Positions 14,639 to 21,361 of a stretch of DNA of 23,022 nucleotides are shown here, piece after piece. The position numbers were made by a program, and so were the translations under genes. A model generated the notes under the pieces. That model saw nothing but the letters and a program-made list of their open reading frames with translations. It ran no database searches and was not told where the DNA came from. How positions within the stretch are numbered: position 1 is the stretch's first letter; every line of letters starts with the position of its first letter. Source of the stretch: Deltaproteobacteria bacterium (GTDB lineage: Bacteria; Bdellovibrionota_F; JAHFAK01); contig JAHFAK010000005.1 of NCBI GenBank assembly GCA_023250585.1, positions 1 through 23,022 of the forward strand, given 5' to 3'.

Positions 14639-15565
14639 TTAGGTCTGTGTAATCTTATTGAGAATGTCTCTTCCACCACTTTTTAGAATATTTTGGGCTA
14701 GTATTTTTCCTGTTGTTATATTCTCTTTGATCGATCCTTGCATTGCTTGAGTTATACAAGCTTTCCCATCGCTTGAGGAAACGAAGCCTTGTATATGTAA
14801 ATGAGTATCCCTGGTAATTTTTGCAATCGCACCCATAGGGATTTGGCAACCCCCTCCAATTTCTTCTAAAAATGCCCGCTCTGCTTCAATGACAATTCGC
14901 GTTTTTTTGTCATCTAATGATTGTATAAGAGAAAAAAATTCTGGATTATTTTGTCTGCATTCTATTCCAATTGCTCCTTGGCATGGAGCTGGGATCATGA
15001 AATCGAGAATTTCTGTTATTTCATGAGTGAGGTTGAGACGAGCTAGTCCCGCATATGCAATGACAATTCCATCATATTCTTTACGATGCAGTTTTTTTAT
15101 TCGTGTATCTACATTTCCACGTAAGTTTTCAATAGTAAGATCCGGACGTTTCGCAAGAAGCTGGGCTTGTCTTCGTAAACTTGAGGTTCCAATTTGTGAG
15201 CCTGGAGGTAGCTGTGAAAATGAAATTTTATGTGTTGTGAGTAAAACATCTTCTGGTCGTTCTCGAGGAAGAATTGCTCCGATCGTTAGCTCATGGGGAA
15301 TCACTGCGGGAAGATCTTTCATGCTATGTACGGCTATATCGATAGTATTTTCTAAGAGAGCTTCTTCTATTTCTTTAACAAATAGACCTTTCCCGCCAAT
15401 GGCAGAGAGAGATGTGGTGAGTATTTTATCACCGCTTGTTGTAATTATTTTTATTGCACAGTCGAGATGAGGAAAGCGAGTTTTGAGTTGCTTCATTACA
15501 AGGTTACTTTGTACAAGGGCAAGCTTACTACCTCGCGAACCTATGATTATAGATGATTTCATCAT
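14639..15565 (-). CDS. hemC: Hydroxymethylbilane synthase (porphobilinogen deaminase)
   Basis: Joins four porphobilinogens into hydroxymethylbilane in cytosolic tetrapyrrole synthesis. The 308 residues show all family signatures: GSRGSKLALVQS (9-20), GGKGLFVKEIE (57-67), HSMKDLP with catalytic D84, GTSSLRRQAQLL (127-137), LRGNVDTRIKKL (148-159), PAPCQGAIGIE (192-202) and the dipyrromethane-cofactor cysteine C240 in GGGCQIPMGA. Length is normal for the family. It is the last gene of a seven-gene operon. Its ATG overlaps the TAA of hemA by one base, which suggests translational coupling; a second ATG at 15562 is also possible. Confidence 0.97.
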   Translation of the reverse strand: MMKSSIIIGSRGSKLALVQSNLVMKQLKTRFPHLDCAIKIITTSGDKILTTSLSAIGGKGLFVKEIEEALLENTIDIAVHSMKDLPAVIPHELTIGAILPRERPEDVLLTTHKISFSQLPPGSQIGTSSLRRQAQLLAKRPDLTIENLRGNVDTRIKKLHRKEYDGIVIAYAGLARLNLTHEITEILDFMIPAPCQGAIGIECRQNNPEFFSLIQSLDDKKTRIVIEAERAFLEEIGGGCQIPMGAIAKITRDTHLHIQGFVSSSDGKACITQAMQGSIKENITTGKILAQNILKSGGRDILNKITQT

Positions 15566-16806
15566 TAGTCCAATTTGAACAACTTTTGTAATACTTCAAT
15601 ATACTTATATTCTTTATTGGCATGTGATTCTTTAATTTGTGAAATGGGAATATGGAGGAATTTATTAAAGATGGTGTGAGTAATTTCTGCTACTTCACGA
15701 TGATTTCCATTTTTCAAACATCGTGCAATTTCTTCCTCTTTAATTTTATCGAGGCGTTCTTTAAGTTTTTGAATAGTAGGAACGATATGTAAGCTCTCTC
15801 TCCATTTTAAAAATTCTTGAACTTCGTGTTGAATAATTTCCCCAGCCTTTTTTGCTTCTGATTCACGTTCTTTCTTGTTGTCCTGTATGACGAGATTAAG
15901 GCTATCTAAGTCATAGAGAAAGATGTTATCAATTTCTTGAGTTTTAGGATCAATATTTCTTGGCATAGCAATATCGATCAAGAAGATAGGCCGTTGTTTT
16001 CGTTCCTTCATAATGCTCGAAAGAAAGTCATACGTTAATAAGAATGAATCAGCATGAGCGCAGCTAACAACGATATCAGCATCAATGAGAGCCTTCTTGA
16101 GCTCTTCCCAATGTATTGGAGTAATCGGTAAACTTTGCGCGAGAAGGAGAGTTTTATCATAAGTTCTATTAATGGCTAATAATGATCCAATTTTTTCTTT
16201 ACTAAACAGCATGCCTACTTCAGCTCCCATATCACCGAGTCCAATCAACAGAGCCTTTTTATTTTCAAGATGGTTAAAAATTTTTTTTGTAAGTGAGAGT
16301 GCACATGAAGCAATTGAGACTGGCCGCTCTCCAAGTCGTGTTTCAGTGCGAATGCGTTTAGCTGTATGAAAAGCTGCATGAAAAAGTTTATTAAGTAGTG
16401 GGCCGGTAGATTGTATGTTGGTTGCATATGAATATGCGTTTTTAACTTGGCCTAAAATTTGAGTTTCTCCAATAACCATAGAATCAAGACTTGCGCTAAC
16501 ACGGAAAATATGGTTAATCGCAGCCAGTTCTTCATGAGTATAAAAATAAGATCGAAGCGTATCTTGAGTAATATTTTTAATTTTTTCCAATGATTCTTCT
16601 ATGAACCTTTTTGAGTGTTCACTTTCATTCGTTACTGCGTAGATTTCGGTTCGATTACACGTTGAGAGCGTTACACTTTCTATAATAATCCCTGATGAGA
16701 GTAGAAGCTTTTGAAGGGTAGAATGGTTGTCTTGTGATAAATATACCTGTTCTCGAATTCCTACAGGTGCTTTCGTATGATTTATTCCGTAAACGAGTAT
16801 TCTCAT
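15565..16806 (-). CDS. hemA: Glutamyl-tRNA reductase
   Basis: Reduces glutamyl-tRNA(Glu) to glutamate-1-semialdehyde, the first step of C5-pathway tetrapyrrole synthesis. From the ATG at 16806 (413 residues) the protein begins MRILVYGINHTKAPV, the usual family start. The nucleophile is C50 in STCNRTEIYAV. GETQILGQV (113-121), an NADPH-binding GLGDMG (189-194) with a following INRT, and a C-terminal helical dimerisation region are all present. A TTG at 16827 is in frame but would overlap hemX and add seven unconserved residues, so the ATG is chosen. It lies 5 bases behind hemX and overlaps hemC by one base. Confidence 0.96.
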   Translation of the reverse strand: MRILVYGINHTKAPVGIREQVYLSQDNHSTLQKLLLSSGIIIESVTLSTCNRTEIYAVTNESEHSKRFIEESLEKIKNITQDTLRSYFYTHEELAAINHIFRVSASLDSMVIGETQILGQVKNAYSYATNIQSTGPLLNKLFHAAFHTAKRIRTETRLGERPVSIASCALSLTKKIFNHLENKKALLIGLGDMGAEVGMLFSKEKIGSLLAINRTYDKTLLLAQSLPITPIHWEELKKALIDADIVVSCAHADSFLLTYDFLSSIMKERKQRPIFLIDIAMPRNIDPKTQEIDNIFLYDLDSLNLVIQDNKKERESEAKKAGEIIQHEVQEFLKWRESLHIVPTIQKLKERLDKIKEEEIARCLKNGNHREVAEITHTIFNKFLHIPISQIKESHANKEYKYIEVLQKLFKLD

Positions 16807-16811
16807 AATTA

Positions 16812-17633
16812 TTAAAATGAATGCCAATTGTGATTAAATAACGCCCCAAAAAATGTACCTATGATAAGAATAAAACCGAATACTGCGGTATAGGCGATTC
16901 TTTTGCCCCTCAGGTTTAATAAATAATGGTAAAGAAGAATACATCCATAAAAGCACCAACTAATCGTAGCAAGAATGAGTTTAGGATTTTTGGTATCAAA
17001 CCAAAGATCTTGATCAATTTTTAGCCAAATGATGCCTGTAGTAAGGCCTACTGAAATACATAAAAATCCAACGTCGAGCAGACGTTTCATTGCTTCTTCA
17101 ATAGCTTCCAGTGAAGGAAGATATCCGAAAATTGGTATGAATTTTTTGCGTTTTAAAGAATAGCTTTCAATAAAGAAAAATATTCCCAAAAGAAATGCAA
17201 TCAAAAATGTTGCTTCACCAATAATGGAAAAGAAGACATGTACGGGAAAAAGAGGATGAGTAAAAAGACTATCTTTGGGTATGATTTTTATGCCGTTTTC
17301 ACATGAAATAAGATACATAATAAAAACAATCGGAAGTATAAACAATCGAGCGATGCGCGGTTTGTAGAGAGCGTTGATTATGAATAAAATTCCAAATGTT
17401 ATCCATGAAATAAGAAACAATACCTCAGTAAGATTTATAGCGGGGAAGAAACCTCTCTCAAATATCATTGCTCCAATAGAAATAGTCTGAATCAAAAATC
17501 CAACCAAGAATAATCGCTCTATTATTTTTTCTTTTTTAGTGTATTTGATTAATGGGAAGAGCACTAAAATAGTTGTAGCTGTAAAATATATTGCACCGCC
17601 AAGTCCATTTAATAGGTAAATAAATAGTGTCAT
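16812..17633 (-). CDS. hemX: HemX / CcsA-like cytochrome c assembly membrane protein
   Basis: A 273-residue polytopic inner-membrane protein with about eight predicted helices (near 5-29, 40-58, 69-89, 94-110, 128-153, 186-204, 221-241, 246-266). It has the layout of the cytochrome-c-assembly (CcsA/CcmC) superfamily: a His at the start of a helix (HVFFSIIGEATF near 131), a Trp-containing periplasmic loop (DLWFDTKNPK near 212) and a later His in a helix (YHYLL). HemX members next to hemA modulate glutamyl-tRNA reductase levels in Bacillus; a role in heme handling here is inferred from position and family. The start overlaps the end of the protease gene (ATGA). Confidence 0.85.
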   Translation of the reverse strand: MTLFIYLLNGLGGAIYFTATTILVLFPLIKYTKKEKIIERLFLVGFLIQTISIGAMIFERGFFPAINLTEVLFLISWITFGILFIINALYKPRIARLFILPIVFIMYLISCENGIKIIPKDSLFTHPLFPVHVFFSIIGEATFLIAFLLGIFFFIESYSLKRKKFIPIFGYLPSLEAIEEAMKRLLDVGFLCISVGLTTGIIWLKIDQDLWFDTKNPKLILATISWCFYGCILLYHYLLNLRGKRIAYTAVFGFILIIGTFFGALFNHNWHSF

Positions 17634-18985
17634 TTTATACCTTTTTTTCGTATCGCAAGAAGAACAGCTGTTATGATAAGAAGTACAATAAAAAATGGAA
17701 CTTCATGAGATGAGTTTATAACAAGCTGGCACCCGCCACTTGTGGTTTTGAAATTCGCGGCAGGATTCGGCAATTTTGCAAAATCAAGATTCTGATTGCC
17801 GGGAAACTGTGGCTGACAATTTGTCTCTTGTATTGGTATTTCATCATTGATATCTGTGCCTTCAGTAACAACTACGTTTGAAATCTTTGTGCTAGCACCT
17901 ATTTCAAAACGATACGCATTTTCAGGAATATTCTTATAAAAATCAGTAAAGGTTTGTTGAATATTGTTATAAAATTCTTCTTCAAAGTTTTTCGTTATGT
18001 CTTCAAAGATTCCTCCAATAATTGCACCATTCAATCGTCCTGAGGTGCTACTATTAATTGCATATACATAGAGTACATACGTTCCGGGTTGAACTCCATA
18101 AATGCCAAATTCTCCTTTTCCTGCATTGCCTGTTATGTAGCCCGATAATCCACCCATGGCTTCGTTTGTTTTGATGTTTAAGAGAACAACACTTGCGCCA
18201 AAAACTCCTTCGCCGGTACTGCTTTGTACTTTACCTTCAATGCATCCAAGTTCGGTATTAATATTATTTGCAGGATATAATGATGAAAGGACTCCAATAT
18301 CATCAATGGCTAAATCTTTACCAAGGCTATCGTCATTCGGAAATTTGGTGTAATACATAGTAGGCAAGAGATCATCCGTAAGGTAGCTGTCGACTATATT
18401 TGAATGAGCGATGCCTATAAAATGGCCGAGTTCATGTACTATTGCCGCTTGTAACACGCCTTCTTCTAATCCAATTGACGTATTTATGAAAACAACTCCA
18501 TCGAGAATTTCACCTGTTGTTGCATCGGAAAATGGTATTGCTGCTCCAAGAACCGATGTCGAATCAACACCAAAAATATTTTCAAAAATTTTTCCATCAT
18601 CATCAAAAACTATTTCATGCTTTCCATCTTCATTATTGGTAGTAAAATTGGATGAGTTAAGTGCCGGAATAATTGACTCGTAATGGGATGATTGAGAATC
18701 TGACAGAACATCATAATTAATATTTTCATCAAGGTATTCTTTGATATTGTAAGAAAGATAGGTAGTTTTCACATTTTGCCAGACTGCGAGACTGTCAAGC
18801 ACGAGGCCTATAATTTTTTCTCCATTGTCAGTCGTTGGTTTATCTATAATAACATCGATGGGCATATTGTCCGTTGACCAAAAGCGAACTCCGATGCCAC
18901 TTTTCCATTCTTCGGTTAAGATAACATATGCTTGGGCAGGAGAAGTAATAATGAGTAAGAGTAGAATTAAGAATATTTTTTTCAT
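17630..18985 (-). CDS. Matrixin-type (M10) metalloprotease with C-terminal sorting tail
   Basis: A secreted zinc protease of 451 residues with signal peptide cleaved near PAQA (19). The catalytic domain (about 20-240) has the metzincin motif HELGHFIGIAH (184-194), with three zinc His and the general-base Glu, and a Met-turn at M210 (LPTMYY). A carboxypeptidase-regulatory-like beta domain follows (about 247-312: GKV..STGEGVFGASVVLL..G.YGVQPGTYVL). The C-terminus (417-451) is GGC, a short linker with Pro, one membrane helix and a basic end (RKKGIK). This resembles the MYXO-CTERM/JDVT-CTERM class of surface-sorting tails processed by rhomboid-like enzymes. It overlaps both neighbouring genes by 4 bases inside a heme operon, an unexpected place for a protease. 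Confidence 0.88.
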   Translation of the reverse strand: MKKIFLILLLLIITSPAQAYVILTEEWKSGIGVRFWSTDNMPIDVIIDKPTTDNGEKIIGLVLDSLAVWQNVKTTYLSYNIKEYLDENINYDVLSDSQSSHYESIIPALNSSNFTTNNEDGKHEIVFDDDGKIFENIFGVDSTSVLGAAIPFSDATTGEILDGVVFINTSIGLEEGVLQAAIVHELGHFIGIAHSNIVDSYLTDDLLPTMYYTKFPNDDSLGKDLAIDDIGVLSSLYPANNINTELGCIEGKVQSSTGEGVFGASVVLLNIKTNEAMGGLSGYITGNAGKGEFGIYGVQPGTYVLYVYAINSSTSGRLNGAIIGGIFEDITKNFEEEFYNNIQQTFTDFYKNIPENAYRFEIGASTKISNVVVTEGTDINDEIPIQETNCQPQFPGNQNLDFAKLPNPAANFKTTSGGCQLVINSSHEVPFFIVLLIITAVLLAIRKKGIK

Positions 18986-19437
18986 TGTGTATACGATGTG
19001 ATTATTTTTTTTAGTGCCTCGTAGGTATAACTCGTATTTTCATATGAGGTCAGACGTTTTTTTGTTTTTATATCTTCATGTAATTTTAGGTATCCTTGAG
19101 TAATGCCTTTTATTTTGAGCGTAGCACTTAAAAATAATACTGCTTCATCGCTTATCTCAATAGAGGGAACCAAGCGGAGTTTTTCAGCATTTTTGAGCAC
19201 TTTAAGTTCAATATTTTTCTTGCCAAAATTTCCTTTAATAACTTCGTGGATTTCAAACCGGTATATTTTTTTTTCTATTCCCGATTCATTTCCAAAAGCA
19301 ATGGCAGTACACTTGGCACGAACAATAAATGGAGAGTCTTTTGAAAGGCCTTCCAGAGAATAGTGTTTGACGGTAAGAGCCCAGCTGTCAGTTACAAACG
19401 TTGCAAGAGTAATTATTATACAAATATATTTTGTCAT
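18982..19437 (-). CDS. Secreted protein paired with the matrixin protease
   Basis: A 151-residue protein with a signal peptide cleaved near DSWA (20). The mature part is a single small domain with alternating strands: SPFIVRAKCTAI, then IYRFEIHEVIKG, then IELKVLKN, then AVLFLSA. This strand order, with a V-x-K-G turn, resembles secreted domains that accompany matrixin proteases in Deltaproteobacteria-like genomes, from memory of the family pattern rather than a search. Its stop overlaps the start of the protease by 4 bases (ATGA), so the two are translationally coupled. It may be a chaperone, inhibitor or substrate of the protease, which I cannot decide. Confidence 0.75.
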   Translation of the reverse strand: MTKYICIIITLATFVTDSWALTVKHYSLEGLSKDSPFIVRAKCTAIAFGNESGIEKKIYRFEIHEVIKGNFGKKNIELKVLKNAEKLRLVPSIEISDEAVLFLSATLKIKGITQGYLKLHEDIKTKKRLTSYENTSYTYEALKKIITSYTQ

Positions 19438-19440
19438 AGA

Positions 19441-19761
19441 TTATTTTTTATTAGCATCAAAAAAATAAATAATTTCATTTTTCCCAACCATACCTAAATT
19501 TTCACGAGCAATTTTTTCTATATATTTTTTATCATTTTTTAGGCGCGCAATTTCTTCTTCTAATTGCTTATTTTCGTCTTGAATTTTTTCTATGCGTCCT
19601 TCGAGAATTTTTACTTCGCGATATATTCGCAAAGTATCGATAATCCCATGTTCACCAAAAAGAGCGATACCTAAAAAAATAAATAAGAGCACTCCTGAAG
19701 CAAGGAGAAAATATGTCTTACCTTTTTTGGTGGTATTAATTTTTTTCCATTCATTTTTCAT
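19441..19761 (-). CDS. ftsB: Septum formation initiator, FtsB/DivIC family
   Basis: A 106-residue bitopic membrane protein of the divisome FtsQ-FtsB-FtsL subcomplex. A basic cytoplasmic start (1-16) is followed by one membrane helix (about 17-36) and a periplasmic coiled coil (about 43-78, heptads with [13 protein letters not shown] and [12 protein letters not shown]). The family-typical end [13 protein letters not shown]...EIIYFF closes the protein. Length and layout match FtsB/DivIC. Its start lies within the end of the ferredoxin gene (11-base overlap), and the next gene begins 3 bases after its stop. Confidence 0.9.
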   Translation of the reverse strand: MKNEWKKINTTKKGKTYFLLASGVLLFIFLGIALFGEHGIIDTLRIYREVKILEGRIEKIQDENKQLEEEIARLKNDKKYIEKIARENLGMVGKNEIIYFFDANKK

Positions 19762-20110
19762 GCAGTAAAATTGTAAAGTCGTTTACAATATTTCCTTTTA
19801 TCAAATGTTCTTGAATAATTTTTTCAAGTACTTCCGGAGTACATGAATGGTACCAAACTCCCTCAGGATAGACAACTGCAATGGGTCCATTCTGACAGAT
19901 TCGAAGGCAATTTGCTTTGGTTCTATAAATTCCGCCTTGTCCTGATAGCCCAAGCTCATCAAGGCGTTTTTTTAAATATTTCCAAGATTCGAGGCCTTTT
20001 TCTTTTTCTGCACACTTGGGTTTTGTTTGATCGGCGCATAAAAAAATATGACGTTTAATATGCGGAATACCGAGGCCTTCCGCAAGTTTTTTAAGATCTT
20101 CAGTGGACAT
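19751..20110 (-). CDS. Thioredoxin-like [2Fe-2S] ferredoxin
   Basis: A 119-residue soluble protein of the (2Fe-2S) ferredoxin family with a thioredoxin fold. Four cysteines are placed to hold the cluster: C25 and C33 in [13 protein letters not shown], then C68 and C72 in NCLRIC. The family pattern [21 protein letters not shown] (67-87) follows. It probably carries electrons in the cytosol; the partner is not visible here. It is the first gene of the operon. The ATG at 20110 has no ribosome site, and the predicted promoter ends about 10 bases upstream, so the leader would be only about 3-4 bases. Confidence 0.9.
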   Translation of the reverse strand: MSTEDLKKLAEGLGIPHIKRHIFLCADQTKPKCAEKEKGLESWKYLKKRLDELGLSGQGGIYRTKANCLRICQNGPIAVVYPEGVWYHSCTPEVLEKIIQEHLIKGNIVNDFTILLHEK

Positions 20111-20120
20111 AATAAGATTT

Positions 20121-20149
20121 TATATAATGAAAAGTAGGCTTTTTGTCAC
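20121..20149 (-). promoter_or_regulatory. Promoter of the ferredoxin-ftsB-heme operon
   Basis: On the minus strand, GTGACA (20149-20144), 17 bases, then TATATA (20126-20121). The start would fall near 20114, almost at the ATG at 20110. Confidence 0.5.
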
Positions 20150-20169
20150 GTTGAAATACACGTATAAAA

Positions 20170-20326
20170 GTAATAGCTCAGTAAATGGGGGGATTAAGTA
20201 ATTTCTTTATGGAACTGGATCCCGCGGTCAAGCCGCGGGATGACAATTTGAGAGTATTTCCCGTTTGTCATCCCGTGGCTTGACCACGGGATCCATCTTC
20301 ATTTTTCCCATTAATTGAGCTATTAC
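20170..20326. repeat. 157-bp nested palindrome with two covarying stem-loops
   Basis: The outer arms pair GTAATAGCTCA and a TGGG block (from 20170) with CCCA and TGAGCTATTAC (to 20326). Inner arms 20217-20246 and 20264-20294 are inverted copies. Each inner arm is itself a hairpin with a 9-base stem and 5-base loop: ATCCCGCGG/CCGCGGGAT on the left and ATCCCGTGG/CCACGGGAT on the right. The ATCCCGCGG-TCAAG type motif is like the small GC-rich palindromes scattered in other AT-rich genomes such as Rickettsiales. It lies between two minus-strand genes and is GC-richer than its surroundings. Confidence 0.85.
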
Positions 20327-20335
20327 CGTATAAAA

Positions 20336-21031
20336 TTACTTCCGGCGGCCAAATATACGAAGCAACAATAAAAATAAATTAATAAAATCTAAATACAGAC
20401 AAAGGGCGCCCATCAAAGCTGCCTTTTGCATATAGGTGCCTTCGGAATTTACACTGAGTCCGATATTTTTTATTTTTTGAGTATCGTATGCAGTTAAACC
20501 AATAAAGATGAAAACTCCGATGTAGGTCGTAACCCAGTAAATCATTTCGCTGTGAAAGAAGAAGTTTGCAAAAGATGCAATGATAATACCGATCAAACCC
20601 ATCATGAGAAAGTTGCCAAAACTCGTTAAGTCTCGCTTGGTAATAGAGCCATACACGCTCATAGCTGAGAAGGTGCCGGCTGTAATAAAAAATGTAGAAG
20701 CAATGGATTCAGAGGTGTAAAGGAAAAAGATTACTGACAGTGTAACGCCATTTAAAATAGAATAAATGATAAAACCAAAGCTCGCAGCTTGTGCCGAAAT
20801 TCGGTCAATTGCACTCGATAAGTACCATACGAGTCCAAACTCACCAAGTAATAATCCCCAAAATAAGAGCCGGTTGTTGACTAAGGAATAAACAAGCGAT
20901 GGTTGAGAAGCAACAAAGAAAGCTATTGCACCTGTCATCAAAAGTGCCCAGGCCATCCATCCATAGACTTTGGCCATAAAATTTCTTTGGACCAAAGCTC
21001 GTTCATCAAGTGTTAATAATTGTGTGTTCAT
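20336..21031 (-). CDS. Bax inhibitor-1 / YccA-YbhL family membrane protein
   Basis: A 231-residue inner-membrane protein with about seven hydrophobic helices, a short cytoplasmic start and a basic C-terminus (RIFGRRK). Family marks are the N-terminal VYGWMAWALLMTG helix, the IYSILNGVTLSVIF segment, and the AYDTQKIKNIG motif between the last helices, whose Asp takes part in the di-aspartyl pH sensor of the family. Bacterial members leak calcium or modulate the FtsH protease; the substrate here is not known. An AAAGGAG site lies 9 bases before the ATG at 21031. Length is normal. It is flanked by a long palindrome on each side. Confidence 0.92.
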   Translation of the reverse strand: MNTQLLTLDERALVQRNFMAKVYGWMAWALLMTGAIAFFVASQPSLVYSLVNNRLLFWGLLLGEFGLVWYLSSAIDRISAQAASFGFIIYSILNGVTLSVIFFLYTSESIASTFFITAGTFSAMSVYGSITKRDLTSFGNFLMMGLIGIIIASFANFFFHSEMIYWVTTYIGVFIFIGLTAYDTQKIKNIGLSVNSEGTYMQKAALMGALCLYLDFINLFLLLLRIFGRRK

Positions 21032-21132
21032 AAATTTTTCTCCTTTATGTACTATGCACTCTATCTACTACTACATAAGCGTTATATTTGCAAATGAGGA
21101 AAAAAGATAAGGGGTACAGCTCAGTAGATGTA

Positions 21133-21228
21133 GCTGAAACGGAAACGTGCTGAAACGTGCCCGGCAACTTTCGGTCCGAAAACCGACCGAAAGTTGCCGG
21201 GCACGTTTCAGCACGTTTCCGTTTCAGC
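21133..21228. repeat. 96-bp hairpin with perfect 44-bp arms
   Basis: Bases 21133-21176 and 21185-21228 are exact inverted copies around an 8-base CGAAAACC loop. Within each arm GAAACGTGC-type words are repeated in tandem (GCTGAAACGG, GTGCTGAAACGTGC). It is GC-rich in an AT-rich region. It lies in the divergent gap between the Bax-inhibitor gene and the FHA regulator. Small open frames on both strands here arise only from the palindrome. Confidence 0.85.
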
Positions 21229-21230
21229 AC

Positions 21231-21290
21231 GTTTCGGCCATCCTTATATTATCTTTCGGATCTCTACATCGAAAGGCCGAAACAATTTTT
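21231..21290 (+). terminator. Second hairpin followed by a T-run
   Basis: GTTTCGGCC (21231-21239) pairs with GGCCGAAAC (21275-21283), and CTTTCG (21253-21258) with CGAAAG (21270-21275; the G at 21275 is shared by both right-hand words). TTTTT follows at 21286-21290. Together with the preceding 96-bp hairpin it could end a small structured plus-strand RNA or act as an attenuator. No coding gene precedes it on this strand. A third small hairpin, CTTGCT/AGCAAG, follows at 21292-21310. Confidence 0.4.
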
Positions 21291-21298
21291 GCTTGCTC

Positions 21299-21326
21299 TT
21301 GCGCAGCAAGTCTATTATCATATAAG
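21299..21326 (+). promoter_or_regulatory. Possible promoter of the FHA regulator gene
   Basis: TTGCGC (21299-21304), 16 bases, then TATAAG (21321-21326), followed by about 30 bases to the ATG. Both boxes are imperfect. Confidence 0.35.
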
Positions 21327-21361
21327 TATAAGGTTTTTATCACAATTTTAGAAAGTCTTCT

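Noticed and set aside
16807-16827. TTG start of hemA at 16827
   Set aside because: It would overlap hemX and add seven residues before the conserved MRILVYGINH start of glutamyl-tRNA reductases.
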